A DNA stretch of 64,000 bases from NCBI GenBank assembly GCA_031315865.1, contig JALDRJ010000002.1, positions 1,524,001 through 1,588,000 on the forward strand, given 5' to 3'. The stretch is from Nitrospirales bacterium. Its GTDB lineage: Bacteria > Nitrospirota > Nitrospiria > Nitrospirales > UBA8639. Under the pieces are notes generated by a model. It saw only the letters and a program-made list of their open reading frames with translations. It was not told the DNA's origin and ran no database searches. Both the position numbers and the translations under genes were made by a program. Positions 17,173 through 25,741 of the stretch are shown piece after piece (position 1 is the first letter of the stretch; each line of letters starts with the position of its first letter).

Positions 17173-17745
17173 ATGAAACCATCCATCGTAATATTTTCAA
17201 TTTGCATAGTAGGAATGAGCTCAGCGCTTGCGATGGCGCAGGGAAACGAGGAACATTCAGAATTTGCCCGCAATGGGTTTTACATCGGCGGTGGGGGAAT
17301 GTATGCCCTGGAGGAATTTAACGATACGGGAGTGTTGTCTTTCAAGGATTCCGAAGGGTTTAATTTTAGACTGGGCTACCGCTTTCATCCACATTTTGCG
17401 ATTGAGGCCGAAGGCGAGCGAGTTATTGGTTTTGACCTCAAACAAGCCACCTTGGATATTGAGACATGGACGGCCACGTTGAATGCAAAGGTCTTTGCCC
17501 TTACCGGCCGCATTCAACCATTTGGACTCGTGGGAATCGGCGCTATGACGGCTACAGCGGATTCATCACTATTAAGGTCGAATATTACGGAAACCGGTAT
17601 TGCCGCTCGTTTTGGAGGCGGGGCTGACTTTTACCTGACGCCCAATTGGCTCATCAATGCAGAAATCACCTATGTTGCCCCAGGCGGGGATGTTGATGAT
17701 CTGGACTATGTGGCTCTGGGTGGAGGGATTCAATTTCGCTTTTAA
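17173..17745 (+). CDS. Outer-membrane beta-barrel protein, OmpA/OprF-barrel type
   Basis: 190 residues from the ATG at 17173, chosen because GGGGGAG precedes it and a signal peptide (to AMAQ, about residue 23) follows. The mature chain has alternating strands typical of eight-stranded barrels: FYIGGGGMYALEEF, FNFRLGYRFHPHFAIEAEGE, FGLVGIGAMTAT, ARFGGGADFYLTPNWLINAEITYV. It ends with a C-terminal aromatic (GGGIQFRF), the outer-membrane insertion signal. No peptidoglycan-binding domain. A perfect terminator hairpin follows immediately, so it is probably monocistronic. Confidence 0.85.
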   Translation: MKPSIVIFSICIVGMSSALAMAQGNEEHSEFARNGFYIGGGGMYALEEFNDTGVLSFKDSEGFNFRLGYRFHPHFAIEAEGERVIGFDLKQATLDIETWTATLNAKVFALTGRIQPFGLVGIGAMTATADSSLLRSNITETGIAARFGGGADFYLTPNWLINAEITYVAPGGDVDDLDYVALGGGIQFRF

Positions 17746-17748
17746 TAA

Positions 17749-17790
17749 AGATCGCCTTGGGGAGCCAAGGCGATCTCGCATTTAATTCTT
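17749..17790 (+). terminator. Rho-independent terminator after the barrel gene
   Basis: Perfect 12-bp stem AGATCGCCTTGG/CCAAGGCGATCT with a GGAG loop at 17749-17776, followed by a T-rich stretch ending in TTCTTTTT. It lies between convergent genes. Confidence 0.9.
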
Positions 17791-18120
17791 TTTGGGTTTC
17801 TTGTCCTTCGCCTTGCTCTTTGTCTTCCCCTTCTTCTTGGCAGCCGGTTTCTTTTGGGCCGTGGCTTTTTCGGCGGCCTTGGCGCCTTGACCCTTGTTCA
17901 GATTCTTGGCGGCATCTTTCTTCGTGGTCTTCTTTGATTTTCCCTTCGCGTCTTTTTTCTCGTGACAATGTTTTTTGCCATTCTTGTGATTGACATGGCA
18001 GCCATCGGCATCTAAGCCGCCGGGATGCGAGAACCCTTGCGCCGGGAGAAAAGCGAAGAAGAGCAATGCGATGAGAAGGATGTTGAGTGGATGCATCGGA
18101 TGGGGTTTCTTTTCACGCAT
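17782..18120 (-). CDS. Small exported His-rich/Lys-rich protein
   Basis: Probable start at 18120 (112 aa) or 18096; the open frame runs much further up but overlaps the caspase gene. A signal peptide (MHPLNILLIALLFFAFLPAQGFS) precedes a compact His/Cys motif, HPGGLDADGCHVNHKNGKKHCH. This is the YHYH-like or calcium/metal-binding pattern often seen in small secreted proteins. The rest is Lys/Ala-rich low-complexity sequence. It begins only 13 bases after the caspase stop, so cotranscription is likely. Function unknown; the basic tail would bind nucleic acid or anionic polymer, but that is inference. Confidence 0.65.
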   Translation of the reverse strand: MREKKPHPMHPLNILLIALLFFAFLPAQGFSHPGGLDADGCHVNHKNGKKHCHEKKDAKGKSKKTTKKDAAKNLNKGQGAKAAEKATAQKKPAAKKKGKTKSKAKDKKPKKN

Positions 18121-18133
18121 GATAGTGAAGAGA

Positions 18134-19426
18134 TCAGGAGGCGTTTCGGACAAAATAAAAATCACCGGAAAACGATGAAGATGTCCAAGGCGTTTGTTTG
18201 CCGTTAGTTTCGCGTTCAACTCCCTGTAAGACTCGTTTAAAGACTTGTTCGATCGAGAGATTCGGCGTGACCATGTTTTGGAGAAGATGTTTGGTGTACA
18301 GTCCGTTGCTTTCATCTCCATCACTCGCCACATTTCCCGGGCTCGTGGCGTAGGCGATGAGGGTGCCTTGAGGCGCCGCATCCCTCACGACGGCTAAGCC
18401 CCGCGTACTCGATCGAAAGCTTCGAGCGAACGGATTATCTCGACAGGCGTCGAGGATGATGACGTTAAACCCGTTTCTCGCTTCTCCCATTTTCCCCAGT
18501 ATCTGTCCCACGTGTACGCCCCTGTACCGGACGTCACTTTCAGATTCAATGCGAGCACGAACCGGGATAAGGTAGTTCTCCCCGTCAACCTGCACGCCAT
18601 GTCCTGCGTAATAAAACAATCCTACGCCACCAAGGTACAAGGATCTTCCAAACTCACTGATGGCTGTTTCCATCTGTTCTTGTGTGGCGTCAATGGATAA
18701 GGTGACGTGAAACCCAAGTTGTTCCAGTGTTCTGGCGATGTCCTGTGCATCGTTAGCGGGATTACGAAGGACGCCGACATCATAGTGACTGTTTCCGATG
18801 ACGAGAGCCGTACGCTTTTGCGTCGTCGTATTTCTTGCCGCAGCGGCTGTGCTGACGGGGGCTGAAACGGAAGTTGGCGGCGTCTCGGAGGCAGGGGAAA
18901 TGGTGTGGATCGTCACTTGAAGCGAACCCGTATTGTCAGACAAATACCCAAAGGGATCGTTGATGGCCAAGTATAACAGGCCTTGTTCAGTCGCCTGAAA
19001 TTCTCGCTCGTTCCCAATCTCGAATGGTTTCCCGTTCTCGCCAATCTTGGCCATTAAGGCGCTGGATGTGATCCATGGGACCTCTTTGCCTGCCTTGGGA
19101 TTTCCCTCGGGACCGCTCCAAATATTCAAAGCCGGCCAAGGGCTCCATTTTCCCATCGCCAGGATTTTGACCTTGGAGTTTTCTTGCAGTTCAACGCCCG
19201 AAGGTTGCCAGGCTTTGTTGGCTTCGACGGTTACCGTCTGTGTGGCGGCATGGGCCGAATCCAGCCCGCGATAGGCGATGTAATTGACCCTAGCTCCGTC
19301 ATACGACTTCGATGGAGAGAACACACATCCTGTCATGAGCACCATGTGGAGGATGAGCAGGAAGAATAAACACGATCGAGTGTAACGGGGCTCGTGTATC
19401 CGGGGCTTCACGGTCGTGATCATCAA
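18134..19426 (-). CDS. Lipoprotein caspase-family (C14) peptidase with PA-IL-like domain
   Basis: 430 residues. The N-terminus has a signal peptide and lipobox (LMTGC, Cys34), placing it outside the inner membrane. Residues about 62-172 resemble the LecA/PA-IL galactose-lectin-like domain (TVTVEANKAWQPSGVEL, MGKWSPWP, LYLAINDPFGYLSDNTGSLQVTI). Residues about 205-425 are a caspase-like p20 domain: KRTALVIGNSHY, catalytic His276 in FYYAGHG and Cys328 in LDACRDNPF, with TSPGNVASDG following. Both catalytic residues are intact. The gene lies downstream of the patatin-like gene with a 186-base gap and just upstream of the His-rich gene. Substrate unknown. Confidence 0.88.
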   Translation of the reverse strand: MMITTVKPRIHEPRYTRSCLFFLLILHMVLMTGCVFSPSKSYDGARVNYIAYRGLDSAHAATQTVTVEANKAWQPSGVELQENSKVKILAMGKWSPWPALNIWSGPEGNPKAGKEVPWITSSALMAKIGENGKPFEIGNEREFQATEQGLLYLAINDPFGYLSDNTGSLQVTIHTISPASETPPTSVSAPVSTAAAARNTTTQKRTALVIGNSHYDVGVLRNPANDAQDIARTLEQLGFHVTLSIDATQEQMETAISEFGRSLYLGGVGLFYYAGHGVQVDGENYLIPVRARIESESDVRYRGVHVGQILGKMGEARNGFNVIILDACRDNPFARSFRSSTRGLAVVRDAAPQGTLIAYATSPGNVASDGDESNGLYTKHLLQNMVTPNLSIEQVFKRVLQGVERETNGKQTPWTSSSFSGDFYFVRNAS

Positions 19427-19612
19427 TGCAGGGAGCGCAGGGAAAATAGGTTGTCAGGGAATAGAGACAAGATCACTTTCACAGTGATAACGATACCAGA
19501 AGAAGGGCCTAAAGGAAATTTTTCTGGAAGACGAAGACGTGATCAAGAAAATCTCATCGCATCAGGAAGAAACCGTGAAAAGATTATGCATGATTGTCAC
19601 ATGGGCTCCACG

Positions 19613-22042
19613 CTAGATAGTTGGTGGCGTCCCCATGCAATCCCGTTCGTAATCCGTGAGGATATCCGTTTGGTTACCGGACGGATGATAATTCCCAGCC
19701 AATCCATCCAGGACAACGTCAAGATGGTTGAGGTTGAACTGGGCAATCGTTTTGAACAAGGGGTCGGGAGAAGTTGCGATAGAAGGCAGTTGTTCATTCA
19801 TATCATTGCGGGAAAGTTCTGAAAGCATCCATCCCAATGGCAACGGTCGCTTGAACTCACACAGTTGAAAATGAGCGAACGAGCCGATGGTGTGGCTCCC
19901 GGTGTTTTGCATGCTGAGTCCGAGCTCGGCGCGTTGCCCAAGTTCCTCCCGGGCCTGATACCCCCTCGCGGGCCGTACGTTCAGCAATGCCCATACGGGT
20001 GAGAGAATTTCAGGTAACACTGCGCGGGAACCGGTGAATTCCCGACGCGTTCGTGTTTTGTGTTTGAGGGGATCATTGCTGATATGGATCACGATAGGGT
20101 GAACGGAGAGGTTTTTTTCGGACGCCACTCTTCGAATAGCCAAAAGAATTTCATCAGTGGTGACGGCTCCGGAGTTCTCAAAATACCCGCCATCGACCAC
20201 GCGAATGACTTCTGGTTGTGACGTGGGGTCATTGGGGGGAAGATCTTGCCGAAAGATCGTGCCGGCAGGGCTTACGTACGTAAACCGCGCACTCATGTGG
20301 ACGGCGGTGCTTAACGGAACTTTCCCTCCGATGACGGCAGGTCCGTCCAGGGCGTTATTGAAGTAATCTTGAAATGTTGAGATGTCCTGAAGCGTTTTGG
20401 GGGCATTGGGTTGGGTGCTTTGAAGTGTCGCGAACGGGAGCGGGTGCATGATGATTCGCTGACCTGTTTCCACGACGGTACTGTTTAAAAAGAGTAATGG
20501 AACGCTGAAGTGTTCTTGGTCCCAGAGATTGTCGAATGGTTCGGCAAAGCGAGTTGATCCGGTACAATCGAACCATGCTCGTTCCCAGGCTTTTTCCAAC
20601 GCTAACGCACGATCGTCCAGGATGCCCACGGGTAAGAACCGTTGAAACATGTCCGGAAAGAGCAGGACCCCGACGGTTGGAGACAAAAAATCCTGGCTGA
20701 GAATCGTTTGAGCGGATGGCCGAATCGGATTTCCGGGGCGTACGCCGCATGTTGATGGTGCTGTGGACTGTGGCTCTTCATGCTGTTCTTTAATCAACCC
20801 GGCAAACACGGCGCCGCCCAGGCTTCCTCCCGAGACGCCGCTGATTGAGAATACGTGTCGAGCAAAATCGAGTGGAATCTGACCTTGACGGATGAGTTCC
20901 TGGCTTCGATCCTGTAGCTCGGCGAGAACATTGGCCGTCCAGTAGGCCGCTCGAATTCCCCCGCCTTCCGTTGAGACTAAAATGACGGGAATGGGCCCAT
21001 CATGACCGGGGAGGTTGTGCCGTCCTGCTCGCCACTGCTGTTCCAGATTCTTGAACCACGGCAAGAAGTACTTCTCAAACGGATCTTCTTCTTTCGCGCC
21101 TCGAGGGATAATGCCCTTCGTGTAAGAAAACACGGCGGCGAGGAGAGCCTTGGGCATTTCGGTCCAGCTTTTTTGCTGTTCCTGGTAGGGCCGCATGGTC
21201 ATGGTTTGGCGAACACGATGATTGTCGTTGAATAAACTCCATCCGATCACCCAAAGAATGATGAAGCCAATGACGGGGACTCGATATCGATTGCCTAAAT
21301 AGACAAGTCCTCCCCCCATCGCGACGAGTGTCGTGGCCCAGAGCATCAGGATTCCCGCAGTCCCGATCCAGGGGCCGATGGAGCCATGATCGATATAAAA
21401 TAAGAAAAAGGACGATACGCTGGCGATCATGGCTATGAGAAACCAGACACGGGGTCCTCGAGGAAGGTCGCTCAAGGATGAAATGACTTGCGTCTTGTCT
21501 TCAAGCCGATCATATAAATGAAAATGTTGGAGACAGGGGTAGATCACGAGGACGACAAAAATTCCAAGGATGGGTAATAAGACCGCCATCGCGATGAGCT
21601 GAATGCTTGGAGCTTCGGTCCAAGACTCGTAACTGCCTGCCGCTTTGGTAAGCGCTAACATCACCATCACGATGATGATGGGCCCAAGCCATTGGGTAAC
21701 GAGTAGCTTAATGCCTTCAAAGGACTCAGCATTGTGCGTGGGGGTCTCGCCTGATTCCGAAGGGAACGTAAACGCGAACATCACTCGAGCGAAGTACCAC
21801 GCCGTGAGGGCAAAGGACAGAGTGAAAAGCAAAAAAGAAAGCTTGGGAAGGGCGTTGCGATACCACGGGTCGACTTCCACGAGCGCCCGGAGGACGTCTT
21901 GTCCTTGATCCGTGTGCAGGGCGAAGATGCAGGCCGCGCCTAAGATGATGTTGAACCTGATTAACGTGAGTGCGCGAAAGACCTGACGTACGGCATCCCA
22001 TTTCCTTTGGAGCCATGAGTTCTGCATGACGACATCCTCCAT
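19613..22042 (-). CDS. Multi-pass membrane patatin-like phospholipase
   Basis: 809 residues. The first 270 contain about six or seven membrane helices (for example around 68-90, 118-135, 150-170, 200-216, 225-250 and 258-271). The C-terminal half is a patatin-like acyl hydrolase: oxyanion loop TEGGGIRAAYW (about 358-368), nucleophile Ser404 in GVSGGSLGG, and catalytic Asp617 in VVDGGYFENSG. The Ser/Asp dyad is complete. Patatins hydrolyse phospholipid acyl esters; attachment to a large membrane domain is less common. It heads the possible unit with the caspase lipoprotein. Start at 22042, with an alternative ATG five codons in. Confidence 0.85.
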   Translation of the reverse strand: MEDVVMQNSWLQRKWDAVRQVFRALTLIRFNIILGAACIFALHTDQGQDVLRALVEVDPWYRNALPKLSFLLFTLSFALTAWYFARVMFAFTFPSESGETPTHNAESFEGIKLLVTQWLGPIIIVMVMLALTKAAGSYESWTEAPSIQLIAMAVLLPILGIFVVLVIYPCLQHFHLYDRLEDKTQVISSLSDLPRGPRVWFLIAMIASVSSFFLFYIDHGSIGPWIGTAGILMLWATTLVAMGGGLVYLGNRYRVPVIGFIILWVIGWSLFNDNHRVRQTMTMRPYQEQQKSWTEMPKALLAAVFSYTKGIIPRGAKEEDPFEKYFLPWFKNLEQQWRAGRHNLPGHDGPIPVILVSTEGGGIRAAYWTANVLAELQDRSQELIRQGQIPLDFARHVFSISGVSGGSLGGAVFAGLIKEQHEEPQSTAPSTCGVRPGNPIRPSAQTILSQDFLSPTVGVLLFPDMFQRFLPVGILDDRALALEKAWERAWFDCTGSTRFAEPFDNLWDQEHFSVPLLFLNSTVVETGQRIIMHPLPFATLQSTQPNAPKTLQDISTFQDYFNNALDGPAVIGGKVPLSTAVHMSARFTYVSPAGTIFRQDLPPNDPTSQPEVIRVVDGGYFENSGAVTTDEILLAIRRVASEKNLSVHPIVIHISNDPLKHKTRTRREFTGSRAVLPEILSPVWALLNVRPARGYQAREELGQRAELGLSMQNTGSHTIGSFAHFQLCEFKRPLPLGWMLSELSRNDMNEQLPSIATSPDPLFKTIAQFNLNHLDVVLDGLAGNYHPSGNQTDILTDYERDCMGTPPTI

Positions 22043-22399
22043 GAACGCTGTTCCATTTCTTGAGAAGTCAGTCGAGCATTACACTCTTTTTGTTCGAATC
22101 TTTCAAGCGACGACTCCACTGAATCTTGCAAAGGCTGTTCATGGTTGAATCCACATATCTATGGATCGCGTATGATCCCACTGAGTTTGTGGGGCAATGT
22201 TGGAAGTGATGGCGTGTGTTGAATAAAACGTCGAGGCGGTTTTTTCGATGGACCCTTGTTGACAATTGGTTTTCGCCCTAGGTAGACATGGATGCTCCCG
22301 TCCTTTGTACAGGGAGGCAAATCGGTGCATAAAGTACCCGAGAGTCGTGTGAGGCGATGTGAAGAATATTTTTCATCCGTTCATCTGTGGAGTGATCGT
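22043..22399. other. Intergenic region between divergent genes
   Basis: About 350 bases between the patatin-like gene (minus) and the DUF2786-like gene (plus). A TTGACA hexamer at about 22259-22264 could serve the plus-strand gene, but its -10 partner (TAGACA) is poor. A short hairpin and T-runs are present. No gene of credible length is seen. Confidence 0.5.
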
Positions 22400-22960
22400 A
22401 TGCCAGTGAATATGCTCAAGAAAAAGGGGGCCAAAATGAGCCTCCACGAAGCGCAAGAACGAATTAAAAAGCTCAAGAATTTGATGAAAAGCAGCAATCC
22501 GCATGAATCGGCGTTAGCCGAGGCGCGGCTGAAAGTGTTCAATATTCGGGAAGCTCGCTATCCCAAGCGCGAGGCCAAGCCTTCCGCCCCTCCTTCCGAT
22601 GGTGGGCTCAGGTATACGTCGAACGAGATTGAAGTGCTCGATGAGGTGCCGGAACGGCCTCATCACGAGCTGGGGATGGTGGAGGTTGAACAGCCGTCCG
22701 ATCAGAAGAAAATCAACTGGGATGCCATGCATGCGGACCTGCGGGAACGCGCCAAGCAGATTGGTGCTGATGTCCTGGTGAATATTCAACTCAAAGGCAC
22801 CGTCAAACAGCGTATCCTCTGCGCGACCGCACTTCGCTACCTGACTCCTGTGGAGATCGAGGCCATTAAGCTTCAGACCAAGTATGAGGACGATGAAAAA
22901 GCGTACTACGAGGAACAAAAAGAACGCCGTGACGAAGCCAATGCCCCGCCCATCGATTAA
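22400..22960 (+). CDS. Hypothetical protein with DUF2786-like N-terminus
   Basis: Open frame begins at 22292, but the ATG at 22400 has GGAG seven bases upstream; a second well-placed ATG at 22436 follows AAGGGGG. The 186-residue product opens with a helical stretch (LHEAQERIKKLKNLMKSSNPHESALAEAR) that resembles DUF2786. A Pro-rich linker leads to a second module (DLRERAKQIGADVLVNIQLKG) with a loose likeness to YbjQ-type domains. The tail is highly charged. No membrane segment or signal. Function unknown. Confidence 0.6.
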   Translation: MPVNMLKKKGAKMSLHEAQERIKKLKNLMKSSNPHESALAEARLKVFNIREARYPKREAKPSAPPSDGGLRYTSNEIEVLDEVPERPHHELGMVEVEQPSDQKKINWDAMHADLRERAKQIGADVLVNIQLKGTVKQRILCATALRYLTPVEIEAIKLQTKYEDDEKAYYEEQKERRDEANAPPID

Positions 22961-23113
22961 TGTGTAGGTTGTTGCTCGTCTCTCGTATCTTGCGAGAGTA
23001 ACGCGACTCTCGCTCATCACTCGTCGTCATCCAAGATGCATCGGTCTGTATGATCCTGGTTAAGATCCCGGCCAGAGTTACCGATGTAGAGCTTCAAGAA
23101 AGGAAGGTAGACG

Positions 23114-23290
23114 ATGAGTCAAATTTCTGCATTAGTCGCGGCCAATTCTCTTCCCCAACTGGCGCTTCCACTCATTGAGGCCGCCGGACAAGCCAACGCA
23201 GGAGCGGCCCAACTGCAATCCCCCCAAGCCAAGCCTCAGGATACGGTCACTATCTCGCCGGAGGCTGCCGCTCTTCAGGGAACGGAATAG
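23114..23290 (+). CDS. Small 58-residue protein of unknown function
   Basis: Short open frame with a strong Shine-Dalgarno (GGAAGG about 8 bases before ATG). The product begins MSQISALVAANSLPQLALP and ends with the acidic motif DTVTISPEAAALQGTE. The Ala/Gln-rich composition and a TISPEA-like tail recall short proteins found beside motility or surface genes in several phyla, but I cannot assign a family. No Cys or Ser/Thr-rich core that would make it an obvious RiPP precursor. Confidence 0.6.
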   Translation: MSQISALVAANSLPQLALPLIEAAGQANAGAAQLQSPQAKPQDTVTISPEAAALQGTE

Positions 23291-23613
23291 CCTTTGTCAT
23301 CCGGGAGAGGGACGGTCGTCTCTCTCGTTACCTCTGCTTGTCTAGAATATTTCCTTCACCTACCATACATAGAATACCCTCTTATTTTCAGCTCAGGATT
23401 TCAGCTCAAATAAAGCGGCTTGCCCGCGCATAAAGCCATTTTGTATCCTTATTCTCACGTAAGGGAATTGAGTCTATTGTGTTTAGGTTTTTTGAGCCGT
23501 TGCCATCTTGAAGGCTTGTGCTCTTGGACTTATATCCACGATTCAGTCAGCGAGATATTTTGGTTTTCAGACCATGGACGGTACTGAAATCCTCATTCCA
23601 GGGAGGTAGGGCG
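23291..23613. other. Intergenic region
   Basis: About 320 bases. An imperfect hairpin (GAGAGGGACG/CGTCTCTCTC, about 23304-23325) lies just after the small gene and may end its transcript, though no T-run follows. Otherwise AT-rich with no credible gene. Confidence 0.5.
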
Positions 23614-24375
23614 ATGAACAGGAAACAGGGGCGATGGTTGCGAGGCAGCATAGTAATGGTAGTCCTCTGGTATCTGGGTGGGATGCCGAGTCTGGCCTTT
23701 GCGAATCCTGAGCTTGTCGAGACCGGTCGGTTGTTGGCGAAGTTGTTAGACACGGGCCGTATCGTCATCGGCGTGAATCAAGACAATATCAATGACCCAA
23801 CCAAAGGACACAAAGGCTTTACGCCGGAAGTCTTTGAGCGTCAGGTTGTCGTGTCTTTTCAGAAGGAAACCGGAGTCGATCTTCATGACCTCCAGCATGC
23901 GAAGGTTCCCGATCCTGCCCGACCGTTATTGGCGAGACTCTTGAGCGTCAGCAAGGAGACCGTGGCCAGTTATCAGCCGGTGATCAACATTCAAGGGGTG
24001 AAGTATAAAGGTTTGATTCCGGCCACGTTTGGCACAGAGACGGCTAAACGCTTTCGGAATTGGTCGAATATCTACCTCAAGCAGACAGCGCCCGATCAAT
24101 TTTTGAGGAATCCAAAGAATAAGGCTGATGGGTATGAAACCGAGGTGATGAAAATTTTTGCCTCCTCGGCTTCGAACGATCATGAAACGATCTATAGCAA
24201 GACGGTTCCAGAAGAAAAGAGCGTGCGAGTTCTCATGCCGCTCTACTATGAAAAAGCCTGCCTCGCTTGTCACGGCGGACCGAAAGGCGAAAAGGATATT
24301 TCAGGCTATGAGAAGGAGGGTGGGCACGAAGGCCAACTGGCTGGAGCTATCAGCGTGAAATTACCGCTTCCTTGA
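23614..24375 (+). CDS. Exported haem-binding DUF3365 (Tll0287-like) protein
   Basis: 253 residues from the ATG at 23614, supported by GGGAGG upstream and a signal peptide ending near AFA. The body matches the Tll0287-like sensor fold (DUF3365): long helices around LVETGRLLAKLLDTGR, GFTPEVFERQVVVSF, GVKYKGLIPATFGTETAKRF. A single c-type haem motif CLACHGG lies near the C-terminus, following PLYYEKAC. In other bacteria this domain senses redox or gas ligands, often fused to signalling modules; here it stands alone in the periplasm. A terminator hairpin follows. Confidence 0.85.
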   Translation: MNRKQGRWLRGSIVMVVLWYLGGMPSLAFANPELVETGRLLAKLLDTGRIVIGVNQDNINDPTKGHKGFTPEVFERQVVVSFQKETGVDLHDLQHAKVPDPARPLLARLLSVSKETVASYQPVINIQGVKYKGLIPATFGTETAKRFRNWSNIYLKQTAPDQFLRNPKNKADGYETEVMKIFASSASNDHETIYSKTVPEEKSVRVLMPLYYEKACLACHGGPKGEKDISGYEKEGGHEGQLAGAISVKLPLP

Positions 24376-24401
24376 CAGTGTTGTAGACGAGTCTGCATGC
24401 C

Positions 24402-24445
24402 AAGGCCATTCTGTCGATATCGACCGGATGGCCTTTCTTCTTCTG
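24402..24445 (+). terminator. Terminator after the DUF3365 gene
   Basis: Outer stem AAGGCCAT/ATGGCCTT enclosing a nested palindrome GTCGATATCGAC, followed by a pyrimidine-rich TTCTTCTTCT tail. Confidence 0.75.
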
Positions 24446-24484
24446 GTCCTCAACAATATGTTGGTCCCTTGTTCATGCAAAGTT

Positions 24485-24904
24485 TCACGACAGTTTTTTT
24501 ACTCCCGTCCTCTTGGCCGCCGACTGTAAATCCATGTCGAGTGTGGCGAGTGGCAGGCCGAACCGTAAGGCGAGCTCGAGGTAGGACGCGTCATAAGCGG
24601 AGAGTCTGTATCGTCGGGCCAGTTGAAGAGTGCCGGACAGTGCGTGGGTGAAGGTGGCCGAATCCACTTCAATAGCCACATTTTCCAGCATTTCAAGAAA
24701 TGCCGAGCTTCGCGCCTCGGTTACCAGGCCTTTGGCTTTTGCTCTGGCAATGACATTGGCCACCTCAAGTCCCCATGTCACAGGGACAAATGCACTGACA
24801 GCTTTCATGGCGTCAAGCACCTTGCTAGCATAGGTCAATTCCCGTGCTTGGCCATCACCCAAGAACCAGCGCATAGTCACCGAATTATCAAGCACAAAAC
24901 TCAC
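24485..24904 (-). CDS. PIN-domain ribonuclease toxin (VapC-like)
   Basis: 139 residues. PIN-domain acidic residues are visible: Asp6 in FVLDNSVTMRWF, Glu47 in GLEVANVI, Asp104 in LSAYDASYLELA and Asp122 in LATLDMDL, fitting a metal-dependent RNase that cleaves RNA. The start overlaps the antitoxin stop by 4 bases (ATGA). It belongs to a type II toxin-antitoxin pair with the Phd/YefM-type gene just upstream. VapC-type PIN toxins often cut initiator tRNA or rRNA, but the target here is unknown. Confidence 0.88.
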   Translation of the reverse strand: MSFVLDNSVTMRWFLGDGQARELTYASKVLDAMKAVSAFVPVTWGLEVANVIARAKAKGLVTEARSSAFLEMLENVAIEVDSATFTHALSGTLQLARRYRLSAYDASYLELALRFGLPLATLDMDLQSAAKRTGVKKLS

Positions 24905-25143
24905 GCACGCCCCTCTTCAATAAGTTCCTTGAGGTTGATTCCTCGCACAGGATCAGCTCGCATGAATGCCTTGAGCTTTTCTGCTGCCGCAATTTTGTCC
25001 TTGGCTTTCGGTCCTGCGCTAGGGACAAGATCTGCCACGGCTTCCCCGCGATTCGTGATGGTAAAGCTTTTGCCGGTTTTCACTTGCCGTAGTAATTCTG
25101 GGAGTTTCGTTTTTGCTTCATAAGATCCGATCTCAATCTTCAT
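24901..25143 (-). CDS. Phd/YefM-type antitoxin
   Basis: 80 residues from the ATG at 25143, chosen because GGGAG lies just upstream; the open frame reaches 25164. The N-terminus MKIEIGSYEAKTKLPELLRQVKTGKSFTITNRG is the Phd/YefM DNA-binding fold, which autorepresses the operon. The C-terminus is helical and charged and should bind the PIN toxin. The following toxin overlaps it by 4 bases. First of three toxin-antitoxin pairs in 6 kb. Confidence 0.87.
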   Translation of the reverse strand: MKIEIGSYEAKTKLPELLRQVKTGKSFTITNRGEAVADLVPSAGPKAKDKIAAAEKLKAFMRADPVRGINLKELIEEGRA

Positions 25144-25420
25144 GATCGTCTCCCGTCCTATCACTCATCAATAGACTATAGCCGTTCCAGTGATACCGAA
25201 ACGATCCAGCGCGCCCTTATACGCCTTGGCTCTTCAAGACGTGAGAGAAACATTCAGGTGTGTCCGGACATCCAAACGGGTATCGCCTTCCGCTTGTGAC
25301 AACGTCGTACCGCGTGGGGTTTGTCGTGTTTATCGATTGGAACGTATTTGGATTCGCTATAGCATATAGACTAGTCTGAATTACAGTAAGGCTTAAGGCT
25401 GATGGCGTTCTTCCCAATGT
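25144..25420. other. Degraded intergenic stretch with a dispersed 23-mer
   Basis: No credible gene. A 23-base segment at 25340-25362 (GAACGTATTTGGATTCGCTA plus TAG) recurs with two changes at 53947-53969. A short minus-strand reading around 25200-25230 (AKAYKGALDRFG) faintly resembles an HsdS tail and may be another restriction-locus relic, though this is weak. Confidence 0.4.
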
Positions 25421-25620
25421 GGGGCTGTTGAATTATTCATTCGCATAGCCCAGAAACGCCCTATAGGAGACCGACATCATAAACGCTGGGGAATGGCCAA
25501 AAAAGTTCGTTCAGTAAGGCCGCAGCCATTTTTCCGCGCAGAGCGTACAGGCATTACGTGAGCACGGAAAAATGGCGAGAACGCCGCTGGCGGCTTTTTT
25601 CAACATTCCCAATGTTGATG
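25421..25620. repeat. MITE-like repeat, copy B
   Basis: About 200 bases with ends GGGGCTGTTGAA and TTCAACATTCCC. It contains an internal inverted repeat, CCATTTTTCCG/CGGAAAAATGG, and the family block AACGCCGCTGGCGGCTTTTTT. Its left half (GCGTTTATGATGTCGGTCTC in reverse) matches the right part of copy D. No coding capacity. Confidence 0.8.
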
Positions 25621-25741
25621 TCTTGGGAGTCAAACCCGTGAAGGGCATTGTCTCTTCGCGAAAAAGACTGTCCCCTTTGCGACACACATGTGACAAATTA
25701 GAAGGTATAAAACGGGGCTTGGCCCCAGAAAATCGACTAAA

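Noticed and set aside
17782-18381. Longer version (199 codons) of the His-rich gene
   Set aside because: The first 87 codons overlap the caspase gene; the signal peptide begins at the internal ATG.
25200-25235. Short AKAYKGALDRFG reading like an HsdS tail
   Set aside because: Too short and preceded by a stop; could be chance. Mentioned only as a weak relic.
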